Assembly (NCBI RefSeq): GCF_008642315.1
Contig: NZ_CP029192.1
Coordinates: 8,184,001-8,248,000, forward strand
From: Streptomyces venezuelae
GTDB taxonomy: Bacteria > Actinomycetota > Actinomycetes > Streptomycetales > Streptomycetaceae
DNA: 64,000 bases
Direction: 5' to 3'
The position numbers and the translations under genes were made by a program. The notes beneath the pieces were generated by a model. It saw nothing but the letters and a program-made list of their open reading frames with translations. It did not search any database and was not told the DNA's origin. Positions within the stretch are counted from its first letter, which is position 1; each line of letters opens with the position of its first letter. Shown piece by piece: positions 53,193 to 61,282 of the stretch.

Positions 53193-54656
53193 TCAGTGGT
53201 GCGAGGTCTCCAGCGGGTCGCCGCCGCGCGCGGCCTGCTTCGTGGCGCTCGCGGGCGCCGCCTCCGTGGTGGGGGACTGCCGGGATCGCCGGGGCGCGGC
53301 GAGGATGGCGAGGCATCCGAAGGCCGAGATGGCGGTGCCGAGCCATACGGCGGGTTCCAGACCGTCCACGAACTGCTGGGGGGAGCCGTAGCCGCCGCGT
53401 GCCGTGAACACCGAGGTGAGCACCGCGACGCCGAGCACACCGCCGAGCTGGCGGAACGTGTTGTTCGCTCCGGAGGCGATGCCCTGGTCGGCCGGGGCGA
53501 CGACGCCCATCGCCATCTCGGCGGCCGGCGCGAAGAACAGGCCGAGCCCGATGCCGCCGAGCACCAGGCCGGGCACCATGTCCGCGTACTGCGTGTCCAC
53601 GCTCACCACCGCGGCGAGCCAGCCGAGGCCGGCGGTCTGGAACAGCAGTCCCGCCGCCACCACGAGCCGGTTGCCGACCCGTGACGTCAGAAGTCCGGAC
53701 AGCGGGGCGATCACCACGGGCATCGCCGTCCACGGCAGCATCCGGACGCCCGTCTCCAGCGGCGAGAACCCCTGGATGTTCTGCATGAACTGGGTCAGCA
53801 GGAACACGAGCCCGAACATGGCGGCGAACATCATCAGACCCGCGGTGTTGATCGCGCTGAACGAGCGGTTGCGGAACAGGCGCATCGGCAGCATCGGATG
53901 ACGCGTACGCAGCTCCCAGCCGACGAACACGCCGAGGAGCACAAGACCGCCGAGCAGCGAACCCAGCACCGTGCCGTCGGTCCACCCGTCGTCCGTGGTC
54001 CGTACGAGAGCGAGGACGACGCCGAACATGCCCAGGCACACGAGCAGCGTGCCGACGGGGTCGAGGGCGCTCTCGGGACGGTTGCTCTCGGCGAGCTTCC
54101 ACAGGCTCAGCACCAGCACCACGACGCCGATCGGCACATTGACCCAGAAGATCCACTGCCACGAGATCTTCTCCACGACCGCTCCGCCGATCAGCGGGCC
54201 GAGCGCCACCGCGAGTCCGCTCAGCGCGCCCCAGATCCCGAGGGCGAGGCCCCGGCGGCGCGGCGGCACCGCGACGGTGAGCAGGGTCAGCGTCAGCGGC
54301 ATGACCAGCGCCGCACCGAACCCCTGTACCGCGCGGGCGACGACCAGCTGCTGCGAGGTGTCGGACAGCGCGCACGCCGCCGAGGCGGCGGTGAACAGGA
54401 CGAGTCCCACCACGAACATGCGCCGACGGCCGAACCGGTCACCGGCCGCGGCCCCGGCCAGCAGGAACACGGCGAACACCAGCGTGTAGGCGTTCACCGT
54501 CCACTCCAGGTCCTGGAGGCTGGTGTCGAGGGACGACTGGATCGCGGGCAGGGCGGTGATGACGACGAGGTTGTCCAGCGCTGCCATGAAGACGGCGAGA
54601 CCGGTGATGACCAGGGTCCATCCGGCATGGCCGCGTGAGCTGGACCGACTCAACAT
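53193..54656 (-). CDS. MFS drug/metabolite exporter, DHA2 (EmrB/QacA) family
   Basis: 487 residues, 14 predicted membrane helices. The motif A loop is GAAAGDRFGRRRMFV; N-terminal VFMAALDNLVVITALPAIQ is the DHA2 opening with the Asp in helix 1; helix 5 motif C is GLALGIWGALSGLAVALGPL. Proton-driven efflux across the inner membrane. Placement inside the operon, between the acyltransferase and the FAD oxygenase, indicates it exports the final product and gives self-resistance. Confidence 0.93.
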   Translation of the reverse strand: MLSRSSSRGHAGWTLVITGLAVFMAALDNLVVITALPAIQSSLDTSLQDLEWTVNAYTLVFAVFLLAGAAAGDRFGRRRMFVVGLVLFTAASAACALSDTSQQLVVARAVQGFGAALVMPLTLTLLTVAVPPRRRGLALGIWGALSGLAVALGPLIGGAVVEKISWQWIFWVNVPIGVVVLVLSLWKLAESNRPESALDPVGTLLVCLGMFGVVLALVRTTDDGWTDGTVLGSLLGGLVLLGVFVGWELRTRHPMLPMRLFRNRSFSAINTAGLMMFAAMFGLVFLLTQFMQNIQGFSPLETGVRMLPWTAMPVVIAPLSGLLTSRVGNRLVVAAGLLFQTAGLGWLAAVVSVDTQYADMVPGLVLGGIGLGLFFAPAAEMAMGVVAPADQGIASGANNTFRQLGGVLGVAVLTSVFTARGGYGSPQQFVDGLEPAVWLGTAISAFGCLAILAAPRRSRQSPTTEAAPASATKQAARGGDPLETSHH

Positions 54657-54717
54657 AGGGATTCTCCAGAGGAGTTGACGGGAGGTGCTGGTGGGGGCGA
54701 GGGCGCCGAGGGGTTCG

Positions 54718-55998
54718 CTACGACGTGGGCAGGGCGTCCAGCGCTTCGCGCCAGAGCGTGGCCAGCCGGCCCGCGTCGGGAAGCCTGAGGTCGTGGAGGA
54801 AGCTCACCTGGACCCGGGCGCCGCAGGACAGCAGCGTGACGGAGAGTCCGTTGCCCGGCAGGAGCACGCCGATCGGGACGACGTCGATGACCGGGTCCCC
54901 GTTGAAGGTGAGGGAGTCGGGGAGCGAGTAGCTGGACGCGTAGAGCGGGGCCGTGCTCGGGTTGAGCAGGAGTTTGACGGCCATGCGGGTGGAGGCGGCG
55001 GGCAGCAGGCCGACGAGCGCCCGGCTGGCCGGCCGCAGGCCGCTGCTGCGCATCCGGTGCGTCCGGTCGATGAGCTGGTGGAAGGCGGGGGCCGTGGGCA
55101 GCCGCCCGTCCGGCAGGGTGACGACCGCTGTCGCGAGATGGTTGCCGACAGCTGCCTCCTCCGCTTTGTGCCGGGTGCTCAGCGGCATGCGTACGGGTAC
55201 GGGGGACGCGCCGACCGCCGCCCGTACGGCGTGGCCCTCACCGTTCCCGGGCGCGCCGTCGTCCTGCGCGGAGCGGCTCCAGGCGCTCAGCGCGCCGCGC
55301 AGCGCCATGAGGAAGGCGTCGGTGACCGTGCCGCCGTACTTCCGCCCCAAGGTGCTCAGTTCCTGCCGGGTGGCGCTCGTGCTGCACACCGCCAACTGGT
55401 CGGGCCCTGACCTGAAGAGGCTGGGCCACGGGTGTGCGGGCCGCAGCCCGCGCACCATGCCCTTGGTCACGGTCAGCATGCCGTTCGCCAGCTCCGCGGG
55501 GCCCGCGGTCAGCAGTGGCCCCCGTGCGCTCCCGGCTGTCGCCGTCGCCGGGACGTGGTCGCCGAACAGGACGGCGGCCACGTGCACGGTGCCCATTCCG
55601 TCCTCCAGCCCGTGGTGGACGCGGTAGCACACGGCGTACTCGCCGACGGCGTACCCGTGGACCAGGTACATGTCCCACAGCGCGCCCGAACCGGGCAGCG
55701 GCAGGCGCATCACGTCGGTGAGTGCCTCGTCCAGCGAGCTGCCCTCGGGCAGTTTCAGCTCCAGCACGTGGTCCATGGGGTCGAAGCGCGCGCTCGGCGA
55801 CCAGACGGTCCGGCGCCCCGCACGCACGGCCTGGTACGTCAGGCGGGCGAGGGCGGGAAGCCGCTCCGCCAGGTGCCGGCGGAGCACGTCCAGTGACGGC
55901 ACGTCACCCCGGAAGCGAATGAACTTGCCCTGTACGGGCGTGAGTTCACGGGGAATGGAGAGGAATATCTCGTCGATCGGATTCAGAGTCTGCTGCAT
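54718..55998 (-). CDS. WS/DGAT-like acyltransferase (condensation-type fold)
   Basis: 426 residues, ATG at 55998, first gene of the operon. The catalytic motif HHxxxDG is present (HHGLEDG, His128-Gly134), with the N-terminal DEIFLSIPRELTPVQG replacing the usual wax-synthase MSPxDxxF block as PIDEIFLS. The C-terminal half has LYASSYSLPDSLTFNGDPVI and SFLHDLRLPDAGRL, matching the second WS/DGAT domain. Such enzymes esterify acyl-CoA or acyl-ACP to alcohols. As the pathway has no thioesterase, this protein could release the chain by forming an ester. Acceptor unknown. Confidence 0.85.
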   Translation of the reverse strand: MQQTLNPIDEIFLSIPRELTPVQGKFIRFRGDVPSLDVLRRHLAERLPALARLTYQAVRAGRRTVWSPSARFDPMDHVLELKLPEGSSLDEALTDVMRLPLPGSGALWDMYLVHGYAVGEYAVCYRVHHGLEDGMGTVHVAAVLFGDHVPATATAGSARGPLLTAGPAELANGMLTVTKGMVRGLRPAHPWPSLFRSGPDQLAVCSTSATRQELSTLGRKYGGTVTDAFLMALRGALSAWSRSAQDDGAPGNGEGHAVRAAVGASPVPVRMPLSTRHKAEEAAVGNHLATAVVTLPDGRLPTAPAFHQLIDRTHRMRSSGLRPASRALVGLLPAASTRMAVKLLLNPSTAPLYASSYSLPDSLTFNGDPVIDVVPIGVLLPGNGLSVTLLSCGARVQVSFLHDLRLPDAGRLATLWREALDALPTS

Positions 55999-56326
55999 GG
56001 TCTTTACCGTTCGAGTTCATCGGAAGCGCCGGATGAATGGCCGGCCCGGGCAAATGGAGGGCAGGGCCCTCGGCTGCCGGGGCCCGGCGCTCGGCGGTGC
56101 CGCGCGGGAACGTACGGATGTCGACGCCGGCGTCAGGTGGATGACGGCTTCGGCATCGGTCGCTTCGGCGCTACGCGTTCGATCGACGTGTCCGGCCGCG
56201 ATGCGGATCGGGTTTCCCCGACGGGCGTGGCAGGCATTTGCGCGCGACTGCGTCGATAGTGCTGAACATATTTCCCCCTTGGGACAGTGGTCCGGGAACT
56301 CATGGCCCGAATCCGTCGCCGACAGA

Positions 56327-56357
56327 AGTATGTGGCGTCCGCACGGGAGATTGTCAA
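56327..56357 (-). promoter_or_regulatory. promoter of the nine-gene synthase operon
   Basis: On the minus strand: TTGACA (56357-56352, perfect -35), 19-bp spacer, CATACT (56332-56327). No other promoter-like gap larger than 75 bp occurs in the following genes down to 38673, so this is the likely start of a transcript of about 17.6 kb. Confidence 0.6.
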
Positions 56358-56370
56358 GCGTGACCGGGGG

Positions 56371-56424
56371 TTTCCCACCAGGTGAAAAATGCGGGAGTTC
56401 GGGGTTTTCCCGCCTGGTGAGAAA
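56371..56424. promoter_or_regulatory. two related dyads upstream of the synthase-operon promoter
   Basis: Copy 1 TTTCCCACC-A-GGTGAAAA (56371-56388) and copy 2 TTTTCCCGCC-T-GGTGAGAAA (56405-56424). Both have the form TTTCnC(A/G)CC-n-GGTGnnAAA, centres 35 bp apart, and lie directly upstream of the -35 box. The position suits an activator such as the IclR protein, but could also serve repression. Confidence 0.7.
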
Positions 56425-56731
56425 TGGCTCTTCAGGGGTGGCGGAATGGCCGGATACTGTTTATCCGCTCCGGATCCGGATCTGCGTCGATGAGGTGGTC
56501 GGAGCGGGTGGGGGGGCGCTCGATGCCCGGCCGCCCGCTCCCTGTCGACCGCATGGAAACGGACACGGCGTGGGAGCGGGCTCATGCTCGGCTCTAGCGG
56601 AATTTGACGAACCGGCCCCAGCTCGGCCGCGGTGATCGCGATGTTTGTTCCGTGCATTTACGTGCGGGCAACAATTGCGCTCCGGGCATTCTGCGCCGCC
56701 GCGCATTCATCCGCGTTGCGGAAAAGCGGAC

Positions 56732-57322
56732 CTATCCGCGTTCCCGGCCGCCGGGTGCCCCGGCCCGCAGTCCGTCCATGACGAGGTCCATCAGCCGGCC
56801 CGCCCGGGACTCCCAGTCGCTGTGCGGGTCGATGTGCCAGAGCCCGGCGATGGCGAGCAGGAAGTCGTCGGGCGTCACCCCCGGCCGAATGGTTCCGGCC
56901 TCCTCGTTCGCCCGCAGGAGGTGGCCGACGGCCTCGGTCAGCGGGCCGGGGCCGACCCCGGCGAGGCTGCCGAGCGTGCTGGTGGCCTTGCGGATCGCCT
57001 CGGCGAGACCCGCCTTGGCCATCGCGTACCGGACAAGGCGGTCCATCCACTCCCGCAGGGCGCGATCGGGTTCGCGGGTCGCCAGCAACTGGCAGGCGGC
57101 GTCGGAGACCTGCTGCACTTCGTAGCGGTACACCTCGAGGACGAGGGACTCGCGGTTCGGGAAGTTGCGGTAGAACGTGCCCTGGCCGACGCCCGCCTTC
57201 TTGGCGATCACGCTGAGCGGCGCGTCACTCGCCAGCGTCAGCTCCGCCAGGGCCACTTCGAGGATCCGCTCGCGATTGCGCTGGGCGTCCGAGCGCAGGG
57301 GCGGGGTCTTGTGCTGACCCAT
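56732..57322 (-). CDS. TetR-family transcriptional regulator
   Basis: 196 residues from the ATG at 57322 (GAAGGAGAGCGA upstream). DNA-binding domain: RSDAQRNRERILEVALAELT, PLSVIAKKAGVGQGTFYRNF, PNRESLVLEVYRYEV. The AcrR-like C-terminal domain includes EWMDRLVRYAMAKAGLAEAI. Upstream, two perfect copies of AGCGGACA-nn-TGTCCGCT flank and occupy the divergent promoter, so it most likely represses itself and the molybdenum hydroxylase operon at 57598. It also lies next to the synthase operon, but I see no copy of its operator in 55999-56731. Confidence 0.9.
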   Translation of the reverse strand: MGQHKTPPLRSDAQRNRERILEVALAELTLASDAPLSVIAKKAGVGQGTFYRNFPNRESLVLEVYRYEVQQVSDAACQLLATREPDRALREWMDRLVRYAMAKAGLAEAIRKATSTLGSLAGVGPGPLTEAVGHLLRANEEAGTIRPGVTPDDFLLAIAGLWHIDPHSDWESRAGRLMDLVMDGLRAGAPGGRERG

Positions 57323-57377
57323 TCGCTCTCCTTCGGCGCGTCGTGGCCTGTTCCGTGCGGCACGGCCTGAGGGTGCC

Positions 57378-57432
57378 TTGCTGAGCGGACAACTGTCCGC
57401 TAAGTTCGACGGTGAGCGGACAGCTGTCCGCT
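57378..57432. promoter_or_regulatory. molybdenum-hydroxylase operon promoter with two perfect TetR operators
   Basis: O1 AGCGGACAACTGTCCGCT at 57384-57401 and O2 AGCGGACAGCTGTCCGCT at 57415-57432, centres 31 bp (three helical turns) apart. A rightward promoter TTGCTG (57378-57383)-N17-TAAGTT (57401-57406) has O1 filling its spacer exactly. O2 covers the start region. Confidence 0.85.
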
Positions 57433-57597
57433 TAGGCTCACCATACCGCAGCCACGTCCACTGGCGACCCCTGCCGCCGAAGCGGCGACGTCTTCCCCCT
57501 CCCGTACAGCGCCATCTCACCCCGATCTCCCCGAGCTCATCCCGATCTCCCGGCCGGGACCGCCTCGTTCGACGCGATCCGCGAAAGAAGGCTGCTC

Positions 57598-58158
57598 ATG
57601 GCTCCATCGACGTCCAGTGCCCTCACCCTGAACATCAACGGTGAGAAGCACACACTGTCCGTCGACCACCGCACCACCCTGCTCGACGCACTGCGCGAGC
57701 GGCTCGATCTGACCGGCACCAAGAAGGGGTGCGACCAAGGCCAGTGCGGGGCCTGCACGGTGCTGATCGACGGCCGCAGGGCCGTCTCCTGCCTCACCCT
57801 CGCGGTCGCCTCCGAAGGCCGCGAGATCACCACCATCGAGGGCGTCGCGGACGGCGACCGGCTGCATCCCGTCCAGCAGGCCTTCCTCGACCGCGACGGC
57901 TTCCAGTGCGGCTACTGCACGCCGGGGCAGATCTGTTCCGCCCTCGGCGTGCTGGAGGAACACGCGGCGGGCTGGCCGAGCGCCGCCACCGCCGATGTGC
58001 GCCCCGAAGCGGGCGTGCCCGAGCTCACCGCCGAGGAGATCCGCGAGCGGATGAGCGGCAACCTGTGCCGCTGCGGCGCGTACGTGTCGATCGTGCAGGC
58101 CGTCGCCGAGGCCGCCCGCGCGGAAGAGGGAGCAGCAGTGGAGGAGGGCGCGGCATGA
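57598..58158 (+). CDS. molybdenum hydroxylase small subunit, [2Fe-2S] (XdhA/CoxS type)
   Basis: 186 residues, ATG at 57598 with GAAAGAAGG upstream. The N-terminal plant-type ferredoxin domain has GCDQGQCGACTVL plus a later Cys (AVSCLTLA); the C-terminal four-helix [2Fe-2S] domain has FQCGYCTPGQ and NLCRCGAY. It relays electrons between the molybdopterin site and FAD. Its stop overlaps the next start (ATGA, 58155-58158). An insertion of about 15 residues (EHAAGWPSAATADVRPEAGV) lies between the two cluster motifs of the second domain. Confidence 0.95.
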   Translation: MAPSTSSALTLNINGEKHTLSVDHRTTLLDALRERLDLTGTKKGCDQGQCGACTVLIDGRRAVSCLTLAVASEGREITTIEGVADGDRLHPVQQAFLDRDGFQCGYCTPGQICSALGVLEEHAAGWPSAATADVRPEAGVPELTAEEIRERMSGNLCRCGAYVSIVQAVAEAARAEEGAAVEEGAA

Positions 58159-59147
58159 GGGACTTCGGCTATCAGCGCGTGTACGACGTGTCCGGCGCGG
58201 TCGCGGTCCTCGGCACCGACCCCGACGCCCGCTACCTCGGCGGCGGCACCAACCTCGTCGACCTGATGAAGACCGGCGTCGAACGCCCCGCGCTCCTCGT
58301 CGACGTACGCGAACTGCCCCTGGACACCGTCGAGACCACCGAGGACGGCGGGCTGCGCATCGGCGCGACCGTCACCAACAGCGACCTCGCCGCCCACCCC
58401 GACGTACGCCGCCGCTACCCCGCACTGACCCAGGCCGTCCTCGCCGGCGCCTCCGGCCAGCTGCGCAACATGGCGACCGTCGGGGGCAACCTGCTCCAGC
58501 GCACCCGCTGCGGCTACTTCACCGACCTCTCCAAGCCCTGCAACAAGCGCGAGCCGGGCACCGGCTGCTCGGCCGTCGGCGGCGAGCACCACAACCACGC
58601 GATCCTCGGCGCCACCGACCACTGCGTGGCCGTGCACCCCTCCGACATGGGCGTGGCCCTCACCGCCTTCGACGCGGTCGTCCACTACGAAACCGCCGAA
58701 GGCCCCGGTGAGTTGCCGATCACCGAGTTCTACCTGCCCGTGGGCGACACCCCGCACCTGGAGACCGCGCTGCCGTCCGGCGCGCTGATCACCCACGTGA
58801 CGCTGCCGCCCGCCCCCGTCGCCGCGCTCTCCCGCTACCGCAAGGTGCGCGAGCGCGCCTCCTACGCCTTCGCCATCGGCTCGATCGCCGCCGCCCTCGA
58901 CGTGCGGGACGGTGTCGTACGGGACGTACGCATCGGCATCGGCGCGGTGGCGTCCCGACCGTGGCGCGCCCGGGCGGCCGAACAGGCGCTGACCGGCGGC
59001 CCGGCGACCGCCGAGGCCTTCGCCGCCGCGGCCGACGCCGAACTTACCGCCGCCCGCCCGCTGCCCGACAACGGCTACAAGGTGACGCTGACGCGCAACC
59101 TCGTCGTGGCCGTGCTGTCCGAACTCACCGAGGAGGCCGCCCGATGA
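58155..59147 (+). CDS. molybdenum hydroxylase FAD subunit (CoxM/XdhB type)
   Basis: 330 residues. FAD motif ARYLGGGTNLVDLMKTGV, second FAD contact region SGQLRNMATVGGNLLQRTRC, and the Cys-bearing segment CGYFTDLSKPCNKREPGTGC typical of the YagS/aldehyde-oxidoreductase branch, which may hold an extra [4Fe-4S] cluster. The C-terminal CO-dehydrogenase-flavoprotein domain includes RKVRERASYAFAIGS. It overlaps both neighbours by ATGA, so the three subunits are made in fixed ratio. Confidence 0.95.
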   Translation: MRDFGYQRVYDVSGAVAVLGTDPDARYLGGGTNLVDLMKTGVERPALLVDVRELPLDTVETTEDGGLRIGATVTNSDLAAHPDVRRRYPALTQAVLAGASGQLRNMATVGGNLLQRTRCGYFTDLSKPCNKREPGTGCSAVGGEHHNHAILGATDHCVAVHPSDMGVALTAFDAVVHYETAEGPGELPITEFYLPVGDTPHLETALPSGALITHVTLPPAPVAALSRYRKVRERASYAFAIGSIAAALDVRDGVVRDVRIGIGAVASRPWRARAAEQALTGGPATAEAFAAAADAELTAARPLPDNGYKVTLTRNLVVAVLSELTEEAAR

Positions 59148-61282
59148 CCACGACCACCGCAACCACCGCGGTGACGGGCGCCGTCGGCACCGCGCACACC
59201 CGCATCGAAGGCGTCGACAAGGTCACCGGCGCGGCCCGCTACGCCGGCGAGATCCCGTTCACCGACCTCGCCCACGGCTGGCTGGTCCTGTCCACCATCG
59301 CGCGCGGCCGGATCCGTTCCGTCGACGACGCGCCCGTCCTCGCGATGCCCGGCGTCCTCGCCGTGCTGCACCACGGGAACGCCCCGCGGGTCGACGCGGA
59401 CTACGTCGGCATGCTCGGGAAGCCCGATCCGGTCGTCGGGGTCCTCCAGCACGACCGGGTGCCCTTCGTGGGCTGGCCGGTGGCGCTCGTCGTGGCCGAG
59501 ACGTCGGAACAGGCCAGGGAGGCCGCCGAAGCGCTCGTGGTGCACTACGACCAGGAGCCGCACGACGTCGCCTTCTCCGCCGGACGCCCGGGCACGTACA
59601 CGCCGGAAGGCGACGGGATGCGCACGGCGGTGGGCGACCTGGAGGCCCGGCTCGGCGCGTCCGCGCACGTCGTGGACGCCGAGTACACGACGCCCGAAGA
59701 GCACCACAGCGCGATGGAACCGCACGCCGCGACGGCACGCTGGGACGACGGGCGACTGGAAGTCGTCGACTCCAACCAGGGCAGCACCTGGATCGCGGAC
59801 GAACTGTCGCGCCTCTTCTCCCTCGACGCATCCTCGGTGCGGGTGCGTGCCGAGCACGTCGGCGGCGCCTTCGGATCCAAGGGGCCGCGGGCCCACCAGG
59901 TGCTCGCCGTCATGGCGGCGACCGTCCTCGACCGGCCGGTCCGCGTCGTCATGACCCGCCGTCAGATGTTCTCGCTCATCGGCTACCGCAGCCCCACCAC
60001 GCAACGCGTCCGGCTCGGCGCCGACCCGGACGGACGGCTCCTCGCCTTCGACCACCAGGGGCAGAGCCTGTCGTCGACGGTCCACGAGTTCGTCGAGTCG
60101 AGCGCCGGGTTCGGGCGGCCCATGTACGCCGCCGACGCGCACCACACCGTCAACCGTGTCGTACGCCTCGACGTGCCCACGCCGACCTGGGTGCGGGCCC
60201 CGGGCGAGGCCCCGGGCTCCTTCGCGGTGGAGTCCGCGCTCGACGAACTCGCCGAGAAGTGCGGCGTGGACCCGATCGCGCTGCGGGCCCGCAACGAACC
60301 GGCCGTGGGCCCCGTGTCCGGGCTGCCGTTCAGCAGCCGCAACCTGCTCGCCTGCTTCGACGAGGGCGCCCGCAGGTTCGGCTGGGCGGACCGCGACCCG
60401 CGCCCGGGAGTGCGCCGCGAAGGGCGCTGGCTCCTCGGCACCGGCACCGCCGCGTCCACCTTCCCGGTGCTCGTCGCCCCGAGCACGGCGGCGGTGACGG
60501 CGGAGGCCGACGGGACCTTCACCGTGCGCATCACGGCCGCGGACGTCGGCACCGGCGCGCGCACGGCGCTCACCCTGATCGCCGCGGACGCCCTTGAAGT
60601 GCCCACGGACCGGGTCCGCGTGCGCATCGCCGACAGCGACTTCGGCCCCGCGATGATCGCGGGCGGCTCCATGGGCACCCGGTCCTGGGGCTGGGCGGTC
60701 ATGCTCGCCGCGCGCGAACTGCGGGAGAAGCTGGTGCCCGGCGGCGACATCCCGCCGGACGGTCTCACCGCACGGTCGGACACCAGTGACGTCATCGGCG
60801 CCCTCGCGGAGAAGGAACGGCACGCGTTCGGCGCGCAGTTCGCCGAGGTCGCGGTGGACGTCACCACCGGCGAGGTGCGCGTACGGCGCATGCTCGGCAT
60901 CTTCGCCGCAGGACGCATCGTCAACCCGCTCACCGCACGCAGCCAGCTGATCGGCGGCATGACCTGGGGCCTGTCGATGGCGCTGCACGAAGAGGCCGTC
61001 AGGGACCCGGCGACGGGCGGCCTCGTCGGCCCCGACCTCGCGGGCTACCACATCGCCTCGCACGCCGACGTGCCGCACATCGAGGCGGACTGGGTCGACG
61101 ACCCGGACGCGGAGGACCCCGTCGGCATCAAGGGTGTCGGCGAGATCGGCATCGTCGGCGCCGCCGCGGCCATCGCCAACGCGGTCCGGCACGCGACCGG
61201 CGTCCGCCACCGGTCCCTGCCCATCCGCCCCGACCGCGTCCTGCGGGCGGGCACCGCACCCGGGGAAACGCACCGTGCTTGA
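59144..61282 (+). CDS. molybdenum hydroxylase large subunit (molybdopterin-binding, XdhC-dependent; YagR-like)
   Basis: 712 residues, ATG at 59144. Motifs: EHVGGAFGSKGPRAHQ (cofactor loop), VRAPGEAPGSFAVESALDEL, GGSMGTRSWGWAVM, and the catalytic Glu in KGVGEIGIVGAAAAIANAV. Together with the Cys-rich FAD subunit it resembles the YagR/PaoC aldehyde oxidoreductases more than classic xanthine dehydrogenase, though purine, nicotinate or isoquinoline substrates cannot be excluded. Hydroxylates its substrate with water and passes two electrons to the Fe-S/FAD subunits. It ends 8 bp inside the xdhC-like gene. Confidence 0.93.
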   Translation: MTTTTATTAVTGAVGTAHTRIEGVDKVTGAARYAGEIPFTDLAHGWLVLSTIARGRIRSVDDAPVLAMPGVLAVLHHGNAPRVDADYVGMLGKPDPVVGVLQHDRVPFVGWPVALVVAETSEQAREAAEALVVHYDQEPHDVAFSAGRPGTYTPEGDGMRTAVGDLEARLGASAHVVDAEYTTPEEHHSAMEPHAATARWDDGRLEVVDSNQGSTWIADELSRLFSLDASSVRVRAEHVGGAFGSKGPRAHQVLAVMAATVLDRPVRVVMTRRQMFSLIGYRSPTTQRVRLGADPDGRLLAFDHQGQSLSSTVHEFVESSAGFGRPMYAADAHHTVNRVVRLDVPTPTWVRAPGEAPGSFAVESALDELAEKCGVDPIALRARNEPAVGPVSGLPFSSRNLLACFDEGARRFGWADRDPRPGVRREGRWLLGTGTAASTFPVLVAPSTAAVTAEADGTFTVRITAADVGTGARTALTLIAADALEVPTDRVRVRIADSDFGPAMIAGGSMGTRSWGWAVMLAARELREKLVPGGDIPPDGLTARSDTSDVIGALAEKERHAFGAQFAEVAVDVTTGEVRVRRMLGIFAAGRIVNPLTARSQLIGGMTWGLSMALHEEAVRDPATGGLVGPDLAGYHIASHADVPHIEADWVDDPDAEDPVGIKGVGEIGIVGAAAAIANAVRHATGVRHRSLPIRPDRVLRAGTAPGETHRA

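Larger units (their letters stand above)
55999..56731. other. 733-bp gene-free control region of the biosynthetic operon
   Basis: No gene I can support lies here; a 174-codon minus-strand frame (56133-56657) lacks normal codon bias and a ribosome site. The region holds a minus-strand promoter (56327-56357), two related dyads immediately upstream of it (56371-56388 and 56405-56424), and an untranslated leader of about 320 bases before the acyltransferase ATG. The AT content around 56250-56460 is clearly higher than in flanking genes. Confidence 0.65.

Noticed and set aside
38673..55998. Assignment as a PUFA synthase or enediyne cluster
   Set aside because: No PfaD-type enoyl reductase, no tandem ACPs and no enediyne accessory genes; the reductase is FabL-like and N-terminal.
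56133..56657. A 174-codon minus-strand frame in the operon control region
   Set aside because: No ribosome site, poor third-position GC bias, and it would cover the best promoter and the two dyads.
57598..61282. Firm naming as xanthine dehydrogenase (xdhABC)
   Set aside because: The Cys-rich FAD subunit and large-subunit motifs fit aldehyde-oxidoreductase-type enzymes at least as well, and no purine genes are adjacent.
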